Of a stretch of 64,000 nt of DNA, positions 32,140 to 41,627 are shown in pieces. Below the pieces are notes generated by a model. The model did no database searches and was not told where the DNA came from. It saw nothing but the letters and a program-made list of their open reading frames with translations. The stretch lies in contig NC_090154.1 of NCBI RefSeq assembly GCF_017916325.1, positions 499,001-563,000 on the forward strand, read 5' to 3'. The DNA is from Leishmania martiniquensis. Lineage: Eukaryota > Euglenozoa > Kinetoplastea > Trypanosomatida > Trypanosomatidae. Positions within the stretch are counted from its first letter, which is position 1. Each line of letters begins with the position of its first letter. The translations under genes were made by a program, and so were the position numbers.

Positions 32140-34575
32140 ATGGTCTTCCGCCCTCTTGCTGGTTGCCGCCCCTGGCTGCAGGCGGCGCCGCTGGGCCTGC
32201 GAGAGCTGCTTGTCCCACCCTTCAAGTGGCTGTTCATCATCACAACGCTGGACGTCTTCGAGGCTACTACTGACGCATCGGCGCAGTCGCCCGTCAGTGA
32301 GGTGAATAGTGTTGTCGACACTTACCTCTATACCGGCGGCGACGCCATGGAGCCGCAGAGCGATGTACTGCCGTGGGAAGCGCCGCCACACCATCAGAAT
32401 AAGGTGTGCCGCCTGGTACAGCAGCTCGCTGGACCACTGTTTCGAGTGCTGCCATGGGACCTGGACCCTGTGGTCCAACCCGCTGTCGTCTCCACTACCC
32501 CGTCGCGGAGATCCCCTCTGTTGCTCTCAGCGCTGCCTCCTCGTCGTGTGTTCCTTGCAGAAAGCACGCACTTCCCGGGTCGCGGGTGTGTTGTGAAGCT
32601 GCTTCCCCCTTCGAGGAATAGAATGGGCAGAGGAGGCGCGGATGTGATCTCGAGCGCCACGGACCCGTCCGCCCCTGACACTCCCGCGCACACCCCACGG
32701 TGGTCCCCGCACTGCCCTGCTAAGGAGCCCGCGGTATCAGCGGAGGTGGACACACTCCTTCGCCTTCGCACTCCTGTCTCGCAGTGGCAAGACCACCATG
32801 AAATGCGCAGGCAGGGAGAGTTTGGGGTGCACCCCAACATTGTCACCCTCCTTGGCGTCGTCGCGGCCGAGGAGAGGGTGTGCTGCTGCCAGTACGCCAG
32901 CTGCAGCGAAGTGCGGGTAGCCCCAGCGTCGATGGGAAGCAGGGCGACTCTTTCGAAGTGCAGCGCGCCTGCGCGGGCGTCCCCGCATCAGGTACGCGCA
33001 GTGCTCCTGGAGTACGTCTCTGGAGGGGCGTGGTGCGATTTCCTCGACACCTACGGCGCGTTCGTAACGCCACTGTGCGTCATGCGCTGGTTTATGGACG
33101 TCGTGGCTGGCCTGGCATATCTCCACCGCCACGGCGTCGTGCACGGCAACCTCACGCCGGCGAACATCCTCGTGCGGCTCATCGCTGTCGGGCCGCGCGG
33201 AGTTTTCGAAGCCGCGAGCAACCCTGCACAGGAGTACGACTCTGTGAGGCCGCTGCTCGAGTTCCTGGTGCCAGAGGCAGGCGTCGCCGACGCCACAGGC
33301 GCCAACGGCCCTGCTGTGCAGAGTCAGGAACTGATTGTGTCAGCGCTGCTGGAGAAGACGCAGCTGGTGCTCAGCGGGTTCCGCTGTGCGAAATGGATAA
33401 ACAGCGACGATGGCCTCTGTTCTGTGGCGCACGCTGGGGAGGTGAGAACGGGTCAACCTCAAGAGTACCACGAAGACGCGGCGGACGTGCGCTCTGCAGC
33501 TGCTGATTTGTGGAACGCAGCCCTTGCGTTCTACCTGCTCCTTATCGGCGGCGCGAATGCCGTGGCTCGCGGGCGGGATGCAGTGGCGACGCGTGAGGCT
33601 GGTGCGGAGGTGGCCGGCACCCAAGCGCATTTCCCCGACGGCGCCGCAGCCCCGCTGCTACGTCTCGCGGGCATGACGCTCCCCCAAGAAATGTCGCCGG
33701 GCCCCGCACAGAGGGCAGGCGGTAGGGGCGAGCACGCTTCTGAAGCCGAGCCTCGCCCTGCGTCTCAAACGGCAGCGCAGATGCGCCCACTGTGGGCAGC
33801 ACTGCCCGTTCGTTTTCTCGAGCTCCTGGACAAGATCCTGCACAGCCACGGAGACCCGACGCAAATGCCGACGGCGGCAGAAGCGGCGCTCCTCATGGAT
33901 CAGATAATGGCCTCGCCGCTGACGCTGCAGCGGTGCAACGTCCACCTCGTCCCCCAGCCCGCATGGCTGCTGGAGCAACTGCTGAACCACCTTCAGAGCT
34001 CATCGGATGACGCCTTTGTGTGTCGCCCGATGGCCTGTATGCCACTGGGGCGCGCGCTGGAGGATGCGGATACTTGCATGCTGAGCCTGCGTTTCAGTAG
34101 CGACGCAAGTGATGCGAGTCCGCGGTGGCTGCTGCTGAACACCTGGCGAACGCGCCTGCTGGAGCTCGAGCGCATACTTTTGCAGCCAGCGGAGGTTCTT
34201 GCAGAGTGGGCCGCAGTGGACGACGGTGTGCTGCTGTTGGTACATGCGCTGATGTGGATGTCGCAGCATCGATTCGGCACTCGTCAGCGGGCACTGCAGC
34301 GCGCTGACGCTGTGGCTCTCCTGGTTACAGTCGTCCGAAGCGCCTTGGCGGAAGTGCCATCCGCCCACGGCGAGCAGCGCGGCAGACGTTCAGGCCCCTC
34401 AGCTGGCTTTGGCTACTCCTTTCGGCTCGGCGTCGCGCAGTGCATCGCGTTGGGGCAGCCGCTACAGCCCCTGAGTTATCTCATCAGCCCCGCTATCATG
34501 ACGGTCTTCCTACACTTTCAGCGCACCCCCAGCGAACGATGGACCCGCCACTGGCACGGATTCATGCGGCGCTGA
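32140..34575 (+). CDS. Predicted protein pseudokinase
   Basis: 811 residues from the ATG at 32140. A protein-kinase fold is recognisable: a VVK lysine (K153), an acidic alphaC-like helix (about 200-210), HPNIVTLLGVV (about 229-239), a hinge with LLEYVSGGAWCDFL, and AYLHRHGVVHGNLTPANIL where the catalytic HRD is HGN (H335, N337 instead of Asp) and the loop Lys is Thr339; Asn342 is kept. The DFG aligns with G413-F414-R415 (VLSGFRCAKW), so the metal-binding Asp is missing. An alphaF-like DLWNAALAFYLLL follows. Catalysis is therefore unlikely. Long inserts interrupt both lobes, and a C-terminal helical region (about 620-811) is not kinase. The N terminus has a hydrophobic LLVPPFKWLFIITTL stretch that could associate with membrane. 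Confidence 0.82.
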   Translation: MVFRPLAGCRPWLQAAPLGLRELLVPPFKWLFIITTLDVFEATTDASAQSPVSEVNSVVDTYLYTGGDAMEPQSDVLPWEAPPHHQNKVCRLVQQLAGPLFRVLPWDLDPVVQPAVVSTTPSRRSPLLLSALPPRRVFLAESTHFPGRGCVVKLLPPSRNRMGRGGADVISSATDPSAPDTPAHTPRWSPHCPAKEPAVSAEVDTLLRLRTPVSQWQDHHEMRRQGEFGVHPNIVTLLGVVAAEERVCCCQYASCSEVRVAPASMGSRATLSKCSAPARASPHQVRAVLLEYVSGGAWCDFLDTYGAFVTPLCVMRWFMDVVAGLAYLHRHGVVHGNLTPANILVRLIAVGPRGVFEAASNPAQEYDSVRPLLEFLVPEAGVADATGANGPAVQSQELIVSALLEKTQLVLSGFRCAKWINSDDGLCSVAHAGEVRTGQPQEYHEDAADVRSAAADLWNAALAFYLLLIGGANAVARGRDAVATREAGAEVAGTQAHFPDGAAAPLLRLAGMTLPQEMSPGPAQRAGGRGEHASEAEPRPASQTAAQMRPLWAALPVRFLELLDKILHSHGDPTQMPTAAEAALLMDQIMASPLTLQRCNVHLVPQPAWLLEQLLNHLQSSSDDAFVCRPMACMPLGRALEDADTCMLSLRFSSDASDASPRWLLLNTWRTRLLELERILLQPAEVLAEWAAVDDGVLLLVHALMWMSQHRFGTRQRALQRADAVALLVTVVRSALAEVPSAHGEQRGRRSGPSAGFGYSFRLGVAQCIALGQPLQPLSYLISPAIMTVFLHFQRTPSERWTRHWHGFMRR

Positions 34576-36579
34576 GTAGACCCGAGCCCCTCCCTCCCCT
34601 TCTTCTTCCCTTCGCCTCTGTGCCTCGTCTGACACGCCGCGGACTGGGTTGTCTTCGCACACACAGAGACAGAGAAGAGTGTCTGTCTGTCTGTCTGTGT
34701 GTACGCGGGTGCGTGCGTTAGATGCGTGCACTCTCTGCTTCACATTCTTGTAACATACATATATATATATATTTATTTATTTATTTATTTATTTATTTTT
34801 TGCCGTTCGTATGTGCATTCGGGTAAACATCCTTTAATGGCGCCATCCGCTACTCAAATTGCGCCCGCGGTCGCGCGCGTCTCCTACTCTCCCTCGCTCC
34901 CCCTCCCCTTTTTTCTACTCGCCCTCTCGCCTTCCCCCCCCCCCGACCTAGCCTTCTTGTATCCGTGCCCGCGGTGCTCAGAAGAAGGACTTAAACTGAT
35001 GGAGGTACACACGCCGCTGCTCGCCTGTGTCGCCCCGCCGACCCACACACATGCACACACCTCCTCCGGCTTTCCTTCACTCTCTCCGCCCTCCGCATTT
35101 TCTGAGATAATGTACGCAAACTTTTCAAGCAGTCACCTCCCCCTCCCCTCCACACACGCACACACCCTCACCCACCCACCCGCCCCCCCCCATCCCACGA
35201 GCATGCGCGCATGCATTACGACTGGTTTTATTGTGGGTTGGATCGTCATCTCTGCCTTTCCCACGCGCTCATCTATTTTTCTCTCTCACACTTGTGTGTG
35301 TGCACACACCACTCGACCCGCTGATATTCCCCATCCACTCACCTTCGCTGGATTAGTGGTGGAGACGCGAGGCCACGACCCTCTTTTGTTTCTCGGCGCG
35401 CGCGTGCGCAACGTCTTTGCTCCTCGACACCAAAGATACTGTGACACCGAGTGCCTTTTTCCCCTCTGCTCTCTGTGGATTTCCCATGCTTTCACGTCTG
35501 CCGCTTGGTTGGTGTCTGCTCGCTTCGTACGTCATCCTCTATTCTCGGCACACACACGCACACACGCTCATATAACTATAAATAAATATATATATATATA
35601 CGCACAGACCCCTCCCCTTCCCGCTCTGACTTCTTTTCCCCCACCTCCTCTTCTTGTTGATTGGATGCAGGCGGTGAGGGCGGTGCCGTCTCATGGAATG
35701 GACGGCGGCGAGGTAGAGGCAGGGAGAGAGGGTGCGAGTGTGTGTTTGTGTGTGTGTGTGTCGTCGTTTCTGTTTGCCGCACACGCCTGTGCTGCGGGCT
35801 CTTCTCTTCGCATGTGATACCGGCCATCGCTGTCGCACATGCCCGAGCAGAAATCGCTTCTGTTTTCGCTTCTGCCTATCCGCTCCCCGTACGCTGAACG
35901 TGGGATACGTCATCGAGCAGCTCTCATACAAACACACACACACGCCCACCCCCTTTTCGTATCTGCTCTTCCCTTCCCTTCCCGCATTTCTCTTCTTGGT
36001 TGCCGGCACAGGCGCCACCACTGCAGCAGCAGCCTCTCCGATGGTCCTTTTTTTTGTACCCTCTCCGTTCTACAGCAGAAGCCAAAAACGTCTCTGAGGG
36101 ACCCCGCGCATGCGCATGCACAGACCACCCACAGTCCCGGGAGCCTTCGGTGCGTCGCCTCCCCCCTCTTCCACCGCGGCCACAGTGCCTCTCCCGTGTT
36201 GCACTTGCTTGCATCCTCCACCCTTCACCCTCCCCTCTCTCCTCCTCCCCACCCCCACTAATCCAAAGCCGCAGAGACGATCGCTTGTTCTCGCATGCTC
36301 CCCCACCCCGAGAACCTATAGACGCACACCACCCTTCTCCTTCCCCACATCGTCCGCACACTGAACACTACATAGACATCATTCACACTCGCTCGCACAG
36401 ACGCACGCATACACACAGGCACACGCACACACGAATCCACGGCATACATGCATACACACGTGCACACGCAGCTGCGCGCGCAACTCAAGCTTTCAGCTCC
36501 TGAGAAGTGGGGCTCTTTAGCTTTTCTCCTTTAATCCCTCTCTCCTCTTGCCAACCTCCACTGCGCGTGCGGGCGGGCC
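34576..36579. other. Long spacer with AT-rich microsatellite
   Basis: A 372-codon + frame (34699-35817) is a run of translated CA, CT, TA and TTTA microsatellites and was rejected. The spacer contains the ATTT array at 34771-34801, (TA)n near 35586-35600, GT at 35742-35760 and CA at 35932-35943. No gene seen. Confidence 0.55.
34757..34801 (+). repeat. (TA)n-(TTTA)n microsatellite in a 3' spacer
   Basis: A short TA block runs into a tetranucleotide array that gives six overlapping ATTTA pentamers and a T-run, exceptional in this GC-rich setting. It lies 180-225 bases after the pseudokinase stop, so probably in its 3' UTR. Confidence 0.85.
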
Positions 36580-39393
36580 ATGGAGGCAGCAAAGGCGGGA
36601 GGCGGTCATCTCGGTAGCGATGCCACCAGTGGGGACTTCACGTACGCCGAGTACTGGCATGCACTGATGGCAGCAGCCGAGCGCGCAGGGCAGGCTCGTC
36701 ACGCAGACGGCCCCCACGATCCTAGGCCTTCTTCGACAAGCCCCACACCCACCCCACCCCCATCGCGTCGCGCGCACCCGAGTCACCTGACAGCACCCAG
36801 TGTGTACCGTCTCCATCTCGCCCTCACACCAAGCCCCCGCAGAGCGGCGCGGCTACCTGTACCGCAGCCACAGCAGCAGGAGCCTCCGCATGTGAAACGG
36901 ACGTCAAGACAAGTTGGAGACGGACAGGTAGGAGAGTGGATTGAGAGGGTGGTGCCGACGGGAAAAGAAATGCGCGCTGGGCCCTCGGCCTCTCCGCGAT
37001 CAACGCTCGACATCGCGGACCACCTCAGCGACGGGGGCGCGGGTGCCGTCAGGTCGATGGGCTTGACACATGCGCAACAGGAATGCGCAGCAGTCACCCG
37101 TGGAGCTCCTATCGCGGGGAGCATCTTCGAAGATGAGAGCGAACGACTTGCTCCATCAGATGACAAGGATCTCGTGGACTCGCCTCGACAGCACTACACC
37201 AGAGCAGATAATGCCTCAGCCCTGCACGCATCCCCGCTCACTGCAGCAGGAGAGCCAGTGGATTCTGCATTCCTCTATACCCCCGATGCCCTCATCGTGA
37301 AGGCGGCGCAGTGCTATGAGCAATGGCGGCAGTGCCTCGTGAAAAGCAGCGTAGACGACAACGCCGACGCTGACGGCCATTCAGCGTGGGGGCGCGATGA
37401 CAGTGACAGAGGCAGCTCTACAGAAGAGAATGACCGAGTGTGCGCGGCTGTGCGCGGGATCAGGCTCCCCGACAGCCCTGCGCGGGAGGAAGCGGGGACA
37501 CCCTATGCCGTGGCGCCAAACGAAGCGACCAGCGCGCTGTCGCCTACACCGGCTGATGACAAGAGCTGCTTACTCTCTTCACACCGAAGCCGATCCCGCC
37601 CTAATGCGAGCCTATTCTTCTCCCCGGCGTGCACGCGCGGAAAGGAATGCCCCTCTGGCACCAATGGCACCCACTCCCGTATTCACAGTCTGGAGGCGAC
37701 AGCGCACGGCCTAACAAGCGGAAGACGAGAGGGAATCGGCGACACAGGCTCAACCATCACGGCGCCAGCGGAGTTGCAGTCGCTGTCCACGTGGATGCGT
37801 ACGCCCCTCGTATCGAAGGCCACATCTCCGCACGTCGCCTCAACGACTCCCACTGCCCGCTATCGCATCCGCAGGCTGGACGAAGAGGCAGCGGATCCAG
37901 TCACAGTCGAAAGCGGCCCAGAGATGCGTGTAGAGGGGCACGGGGCCGGCTCTCAAGGCACTCGACTGCCTCCACAGCAGCGCCTACATCAGCCCTCTTT
38001 GGTACAGACGTGCCCCTGCCCTCGTCAGCAAGCCGGAATGCACGCAGGCGTCGCTACAAGCTCAGGCCGTTACGAGCCAGTACACAGAAAATACATGCGC
38101 GAAGACGTACGCATTGTCGATGAAGCCGCGGGCTCGTTGCAGAGCCCCACCTTGACCGAGGCAGACGTGAGCGATGCACACAGCGCGGCGCCGCTCAGCT
38201 TGGTTTACCGCCGTCTCTTCACCGACGAGGGCGAAGACAGTGATGGCGGGGTCGCGAGTCAGTGCGGTGTCGCTGGGGTGTGTCATCGCGAGAGAGACGG
38301 CGCGGCGAGCTCGCATCGGGCTCTCGACGGGCGCGCACCTTGCCTTCGCGAAGGAGGGGATGGGCAGTCGCCTTCGGATGCACCTGACACCTCTTACGAA
38401 TGTCAGCACGGGACGACGGCCGTAGCGATCAGCGACGCGGCCGGCAGATTAACCGCTTGGACTGAAGGCGATCAGCTTTGTGAAACCGTGATCGAGCTCA
38501 GTAGCAGCGGCAGTGCTTGTAGCGATCCTGTGGAAGGGGTAGACCTCATCGAAGACGAGATCGCATCGCACTTTGAAGTTGGCCTTGACCAACGAATGCG
38601 AGCAGTTCGCGGTGCAGCGTCTCTCAACGGAAACGGAAGCAGCCGGATCTTTCGAAGCGCTTCTCACCTCTCCTTACCGTCTTCGGCGGGATCAACCATC
38701 CGAGACAAGCGCGATGGCGGGGCTCGCGCAGAGCTGACGGACAGCGGAGTGCACACTAATCTAGCCGCCACCGCGGGGCCATTGCCCTGCCGTGACCATC
38801 CTTTGTGGCGCAAGCACCACGCCATTGTGTCGATGCAGTATGCATCGCAGCTGCTACCCAGTGAACAGGCCAATGATGAGCTGCTGCTCTTCCTCTGCTG
38901 GGCGCAGGAGAAGGCGGAGTGGAAACATCGATGGCGGCAGTACCATCACAGCGGCCACGACATTGGGTCGTCGGAGACGGTGTTCGGGGCAAGTGTGCTT
39001 GAGGAAGGCCAGCATATGCCTTGCGTGGTGTCCGAGGTATACAAGCTCGCTTACGCCGCGGCACGGCGTGGCAGATGGGCCCGTGGCCCTCCGTCGCAGG
39101 CGCCCCAAGATGATGCCGGCAGCACCACCGAGCGAGGCGCGGCTGTAGGCGCCGTACTGGCAAGGTTTTCCTCTGCCCAGGCAACGGCCACATCTTGCCA
39201 GCAGAGGCCGCACATACCTCACCCAGGAGTGTTTGTCGCTGCTCCCGTGTGGGGCAGCGAGGCGGCGCTGTCCCCACCACCAGCACAGGAGGTGGAGTGG
39301 ACGCTGACACCGTCCGCCGCGCCGTCACGATTCGTAGAGTGGATTGCGACGGAGGTGGACCCCTATGATGGTCTCCTCTTCTCTCCTCTGTAG
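36580..39393 (+). CDS. Hypothetical protein, largely disordered (937 residues)
   Basis: The frame begins at an ATG at 36580 after a pyrimidine-rich spacer. Most of the product is polar and low complexity with scattered Ser/Thr/Pro and acidic clusters. Two parts look ordered: a short N-terminal helix (FTYAEYWHALMAAAERAG, about 21-38) and a C-terminal region (about 745-840) with conserved-looking Trp/Tyr/His residues (HPLWRKHHAIVSMQYASQLL and WAQEKAEWKHRWRQY). The last 30 residues again contain aromatic residues (FVEWIATEVDPYDGLLF), suggestive of a docking motif. No known domain recognised. Large disordered proteins with short ordered ends are often cytoskeletal or flagellar in trypanosomatids, but that is only inference. 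Confidence 0.78.
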   Translation: MEAAKAGGGHLGSDATSGDFTYAEYWHALMAAAERAGQARHADGPHDPRPSSTSPTPTPPPSRRAHPSHLTAPSVYRLHLALTPSPRRAARLPVPQPQQQEPPHVKRTSRQVGDGQVGEWIERVVPTGKEMRAGPSASPRSTLDIADHLSDGGAGAVRSMGLTHAQQECAAVTRGAPIAGSIFEDESERLAPSDDKDLVDSPRQHYTRADNASALHASPLTAAGEPVDSAFLYTPDALIVKAAQCYEQWRQCLVKSSVDDNADADGHSAWGRDDSDRGSSTEENDRVCAAVRGIRLPDSPAREEAGTPYAVAPNEATSALSPTPADDKSCLLSSHRSRSRPNASLFFSPACTRGKECPSGTNGTHSRIHSLEATAHGLTSGRREGIGDTGSTITAPAELQSLSTWMRTPLVSKATSPHVASTTPTARYRIRRLDEEAADPVTVESGPEMRVEGHGAGSQGTRLPPQQRLHQPSLVQTCPCPRQQAGMHAGVATSSGRYEPVHRKYMREDVRIVDEAAGSLQSPTLTEADVSDAHSAAPLSLVYRRLFTDEGEDSDGGVASQCGVAGVCHRERDGAASSHRALDGRAPCLREGGDGQSPSDAPDTSYECQHGTTAVAISDAAGRLTAWTEGDQLCETVIELSSSGSACSDPVEGVDLIEDEIASHFEVGLDQRMRAVRGAASLNGNGSSRIFRSASHLSLPSSAGSTIRDKRDGGARAELTDSGVHTNLAATAGPLPCRDHPLWRKHHAIVSMQYASQLLPSEQANDELLLFLCWAQEKAEWKHRWRQYHHSGHDIGSSETVFGASVLEEGQHMPCVVSEVYKLAYAAARRGRWARGPPSQAPQDDAGSTTERGAAVGAVLARFSSAQATATSCQQRPHIPHPGVFVAAPVWGSEAALSPPPAQEVEWTLTPSAAPSRFVEWIATEVDPYDGLLFSPL

Positions 39394-39435
39394 TTGCAGC
39401 CACCCGCCTCCAGGCAACTACCGCGCGAGCTCTCC

Positions 39436-40522
39436 ATGACGCTGGAGCGGCATCAAGAGGGAGCTTTTCTCCTCCGCCTTTGTCGCCTTCACTGCTCTCG
39501 AGCGCCTTCGCCCCCTGTGCGTCAAGTACAGGGGTGAGAGGTAGCCGGAATCGGCTTTGGCGTGGCGCTCGTCGGCGAGCTTGTCCATATTTTTTTCCCG
39601 GTGCCTCTCGGCTCACCAGCGGCAGAAAGGCCGCATCGAGACCATGGACAGCGCGATGCGTGTCGGTAGCGTAGGGCGGCACACTCGAAGGCCGCTCCAG
39701 TGGCGGCGCATATTGGGAGGCAACCAGCAACGTCAGCCGCGTACAGATTTGTGCGATGAGTGTGACGCGGATCGAGGCTGTAGTCATGGACCTTTTAGGC
39801 AGGCGAAGGCCAGGCTCTCTGGGGCAGAGTGGAGGTCGAGGCAACGGCGGACGTGAACGGCCTCGCACCATATGGAACCGAAGAGGAAGGGAAGGGGGCC
39901 GACGCGTCCGCCAAGGAGAGGGCGCCTCACGTGGGAGACGCGGTCGTGTGCCCACAGGGCCGGGCCATGGATCAGCATTCTCCTCTCCTCCCCAAGCTGA
40001 CTAACCAACCGCGTCAGCAACCACCACCCCCTCGATCTCGCAGCAGCACATCCATCGGCTGCACAAACTGAAAACGGTGCCAGCAGAGCTATTCGGGGTC
40101 GCCATGGCGCCGGCCGTCGTCACGTTGGCGAACGGGATTCGTGGGGCGAAGAATGCTACGTGCTCCAAGCGTACGGTGCTGGCCTACCCTCCACCGAAAT
40201 CAACACACATGCACGCGTACTCTACGAGTAATGTGCCCGACAACGGAAGCGCAGGGGCGTATTCATGAGGTACCCGAGGTCGCTACGGGTGCGGTCCTTC
40301 ACCAATCCAGTGAACACACAGCGGCAGTGCGAAGCCGCCCTCGTGCAGAGAAGCGGCGGCGCCAGGCAAGACGCAGGCAGTCCGCGCCTTTTCTGCGGGA
40401 CTCAGGAAACGGGCAAGCTGATCGAAGTTTGCTCTTCGCCTGATCCCTCCTCTCACCGAGTGCTCCGCATCACCGATGCAGGTGGAGATACAGCGGAAGA
40501 GAAGGTGCAGCTCGATTGGTGA
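39436..40522 (+). pseudogene. Candidate decayed gene with several frameshifts
   Basis: No frame is long here, yet protein-like segments succeed each other in different + frames: from the ATG at 39436 (MTLERHQEGAFLLRL), then 39473-39535 in another frame (AFVAFTALERLRPLCVKYRG), then 39541-39625 (VAGIGFGVALVGELVHIFFP), 39675-39825 (TLEGRSSGGAYWEATSNVSR and EAVVMDLLGRR), 40047-40160 (LKTVPAELFGVAMAPAVVTL), about 40150-40230 (EECYVLQAYGAGLPSTEINT) and 40385-40522 (ETGKLIEVCSSPDPSSHRVL). The composition (hydrophobic and acidic residues, few Cys/His runs) differs from neighbouring spacers. This fits a former gene of about 360 codons, perhaps with a membrane segment. Alternatives are a clustered assembly error or chance. 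Parent family not recognised. Confidence 0.45.
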
Positions 40523-41258
40523 GGCTCACCGGTAGTCTTCCTCCTCCCCCTCTCTCGCTCAGCAGCTTTCCCCCATTTCAAAACGTTAAAGTGCTGGGGA
40601 TAACGCGTATACAAGAAGAGGAGCTAAGCGTCGCTGCTATGGGCAATCCATGGGCGACTCTTGCTCGAAGGGAACCTCTAGAGAACGACGGAGCCGCCTC
40701 GTGTCCGCTCACGCAGGCATACGGCCCCTATGCGCCTTCCTCCACCTGCCCACTCTTTCCTCCTCCCAACTTGGTTCGTCCCGCATCCTCCTCCCTTTCT
40801 TTCGCTTCGGCGGATCAAGGTCGCGCTGTGTACAGCGCCCTCCAACCGACGATCTCCAGCGTACATACAAACTTTGGAAAGAGCAGACGCGCACCTCCTA
40901 ACCTGCGCTCGGCTCACTCTCTCACTCACTATCTTCTTGTGTCTTCTCTGTCCCCCACCCCCACCCCGTACGTGCGTGTGTGTGCGCGACTGACTCCGAC
41001 GCGTTTGGAGCGGCTGTCACCGCCATCGAGACGTGCATCCTTCGCCCGCACCGCTGCTGCTGTTACTGCCATATGGTCAAAGGCCATTAGTGAGTGCGCA
41101 AGTGTGTGTGTGTGTATGTGTGTATGCGTCCGCTCGTCTATCCCCTGCGTTGAAGGCTTATCGGTACACCGGTCGACTGAAGTGGCCATTGAACAGGCAA
41201 CCCTCTGTGCGTTCTGGCGGCCTCACAGGACTCCCCCACCACCACCACCACCTCAGCG
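40523..41258. other. Intergenic spacer
   Basis: Pyrimidine-rich, with a GT block at 41102-41124 and CAC repeats just before the next ATG. No gene. Confidence 0.45.
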
Positions 41259-41368
41259 ATGTTCGGGCGTCGTGTCTTTGCCAGCGCGCCGCTGCCGCGT
41301 CATATGTGGGTGAAGATGCACGTTCAGAGTGCAGCCCAGGCGCAGCGCAGGCTACCCTCCCTCGCCCC
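41259..41368 (+). repeat. 110-bp coding repeat, copy D1
   Basis: Identical to 55921-56030 except one T/C at 41330 (a synonymous Ser codon change). Upstream and downstream sequences are unrelated. Same orientation, offset 14,662 bp. Confidence 0.95.
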
Positions 41369-41627
41369 TCTTGCCGCTTTAGAGGGAAAGCACAGCATCT
41401 TCTGCTCCGGGCTTGCCTTCAACGTGCTGTGTCGCAGCAGTGCCTCGCTCGGCGGGGAAGAGGGTCTGGTAAGTCAAGATGGGAAGCTCGTCTCGGCCGA
41501 GGTCGCGCCAGCGTGCGCAGGGTGGTGCGGTCAGGCGCTTCGCTCGGCCATGCCTCCGATGCAGCACCCGGCATTTCACTCTCCGCGCACCGCGTGCCCC
41601 ATCAGGCAGACAAAAATGCGGCGCTGA
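41259..41627 (+). CDS. Small protein, possible chimera; N-terminus shared with the 55921 gene
   Basis: 122 codons from the ATG. The first 110 bases match the start of the gene at 55921 with one synonymous difference, and identity begins exactly at the ATG. Residues 1-36 (MFGRRVFASAPLPRH..., no acidic residue) look like a mitochondrial presequence. After residue 37 the two proteins are unrelated; here the tail is Cys/Ser/Ala-rich with poor order and may be spacer sequence read through after a partial duplication. So this could be a truncated copy rather than a working gene. No function can be proposed. Confidence 0.45.
   Translation: MFGRRVFASAPLPRHMWVKMHVQSAAQAQRRLPSLAPLAALEGKHSIFCSGLAFNVLCRSSASLGGEEGLVSQDGKLVSAEVAPACAGWCGQALRSAMPPMQHPAFHSPRTACPIRQTKMRR

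Noticed and set aside
34699..35817. 372-codon + frame
   Set aside because: It is translated TA, TTTA, CA, CT and GT microsatellites (Tyr-Ile and Thr-His runs); no conserved-looking block.
40516..41313. 265-codon + frame
   Set aside because: Spacer composition with Cys/Val runs from a GT microsatellite; ends as a shadow of repeat D1.
41466..41474. GGTAAGT-like 5' splice site inside the small gene at 41259
   Set aside because: Cis-introns are extremely rare in trypanosomatids and no matching branch/acceptor arrangement was seen.
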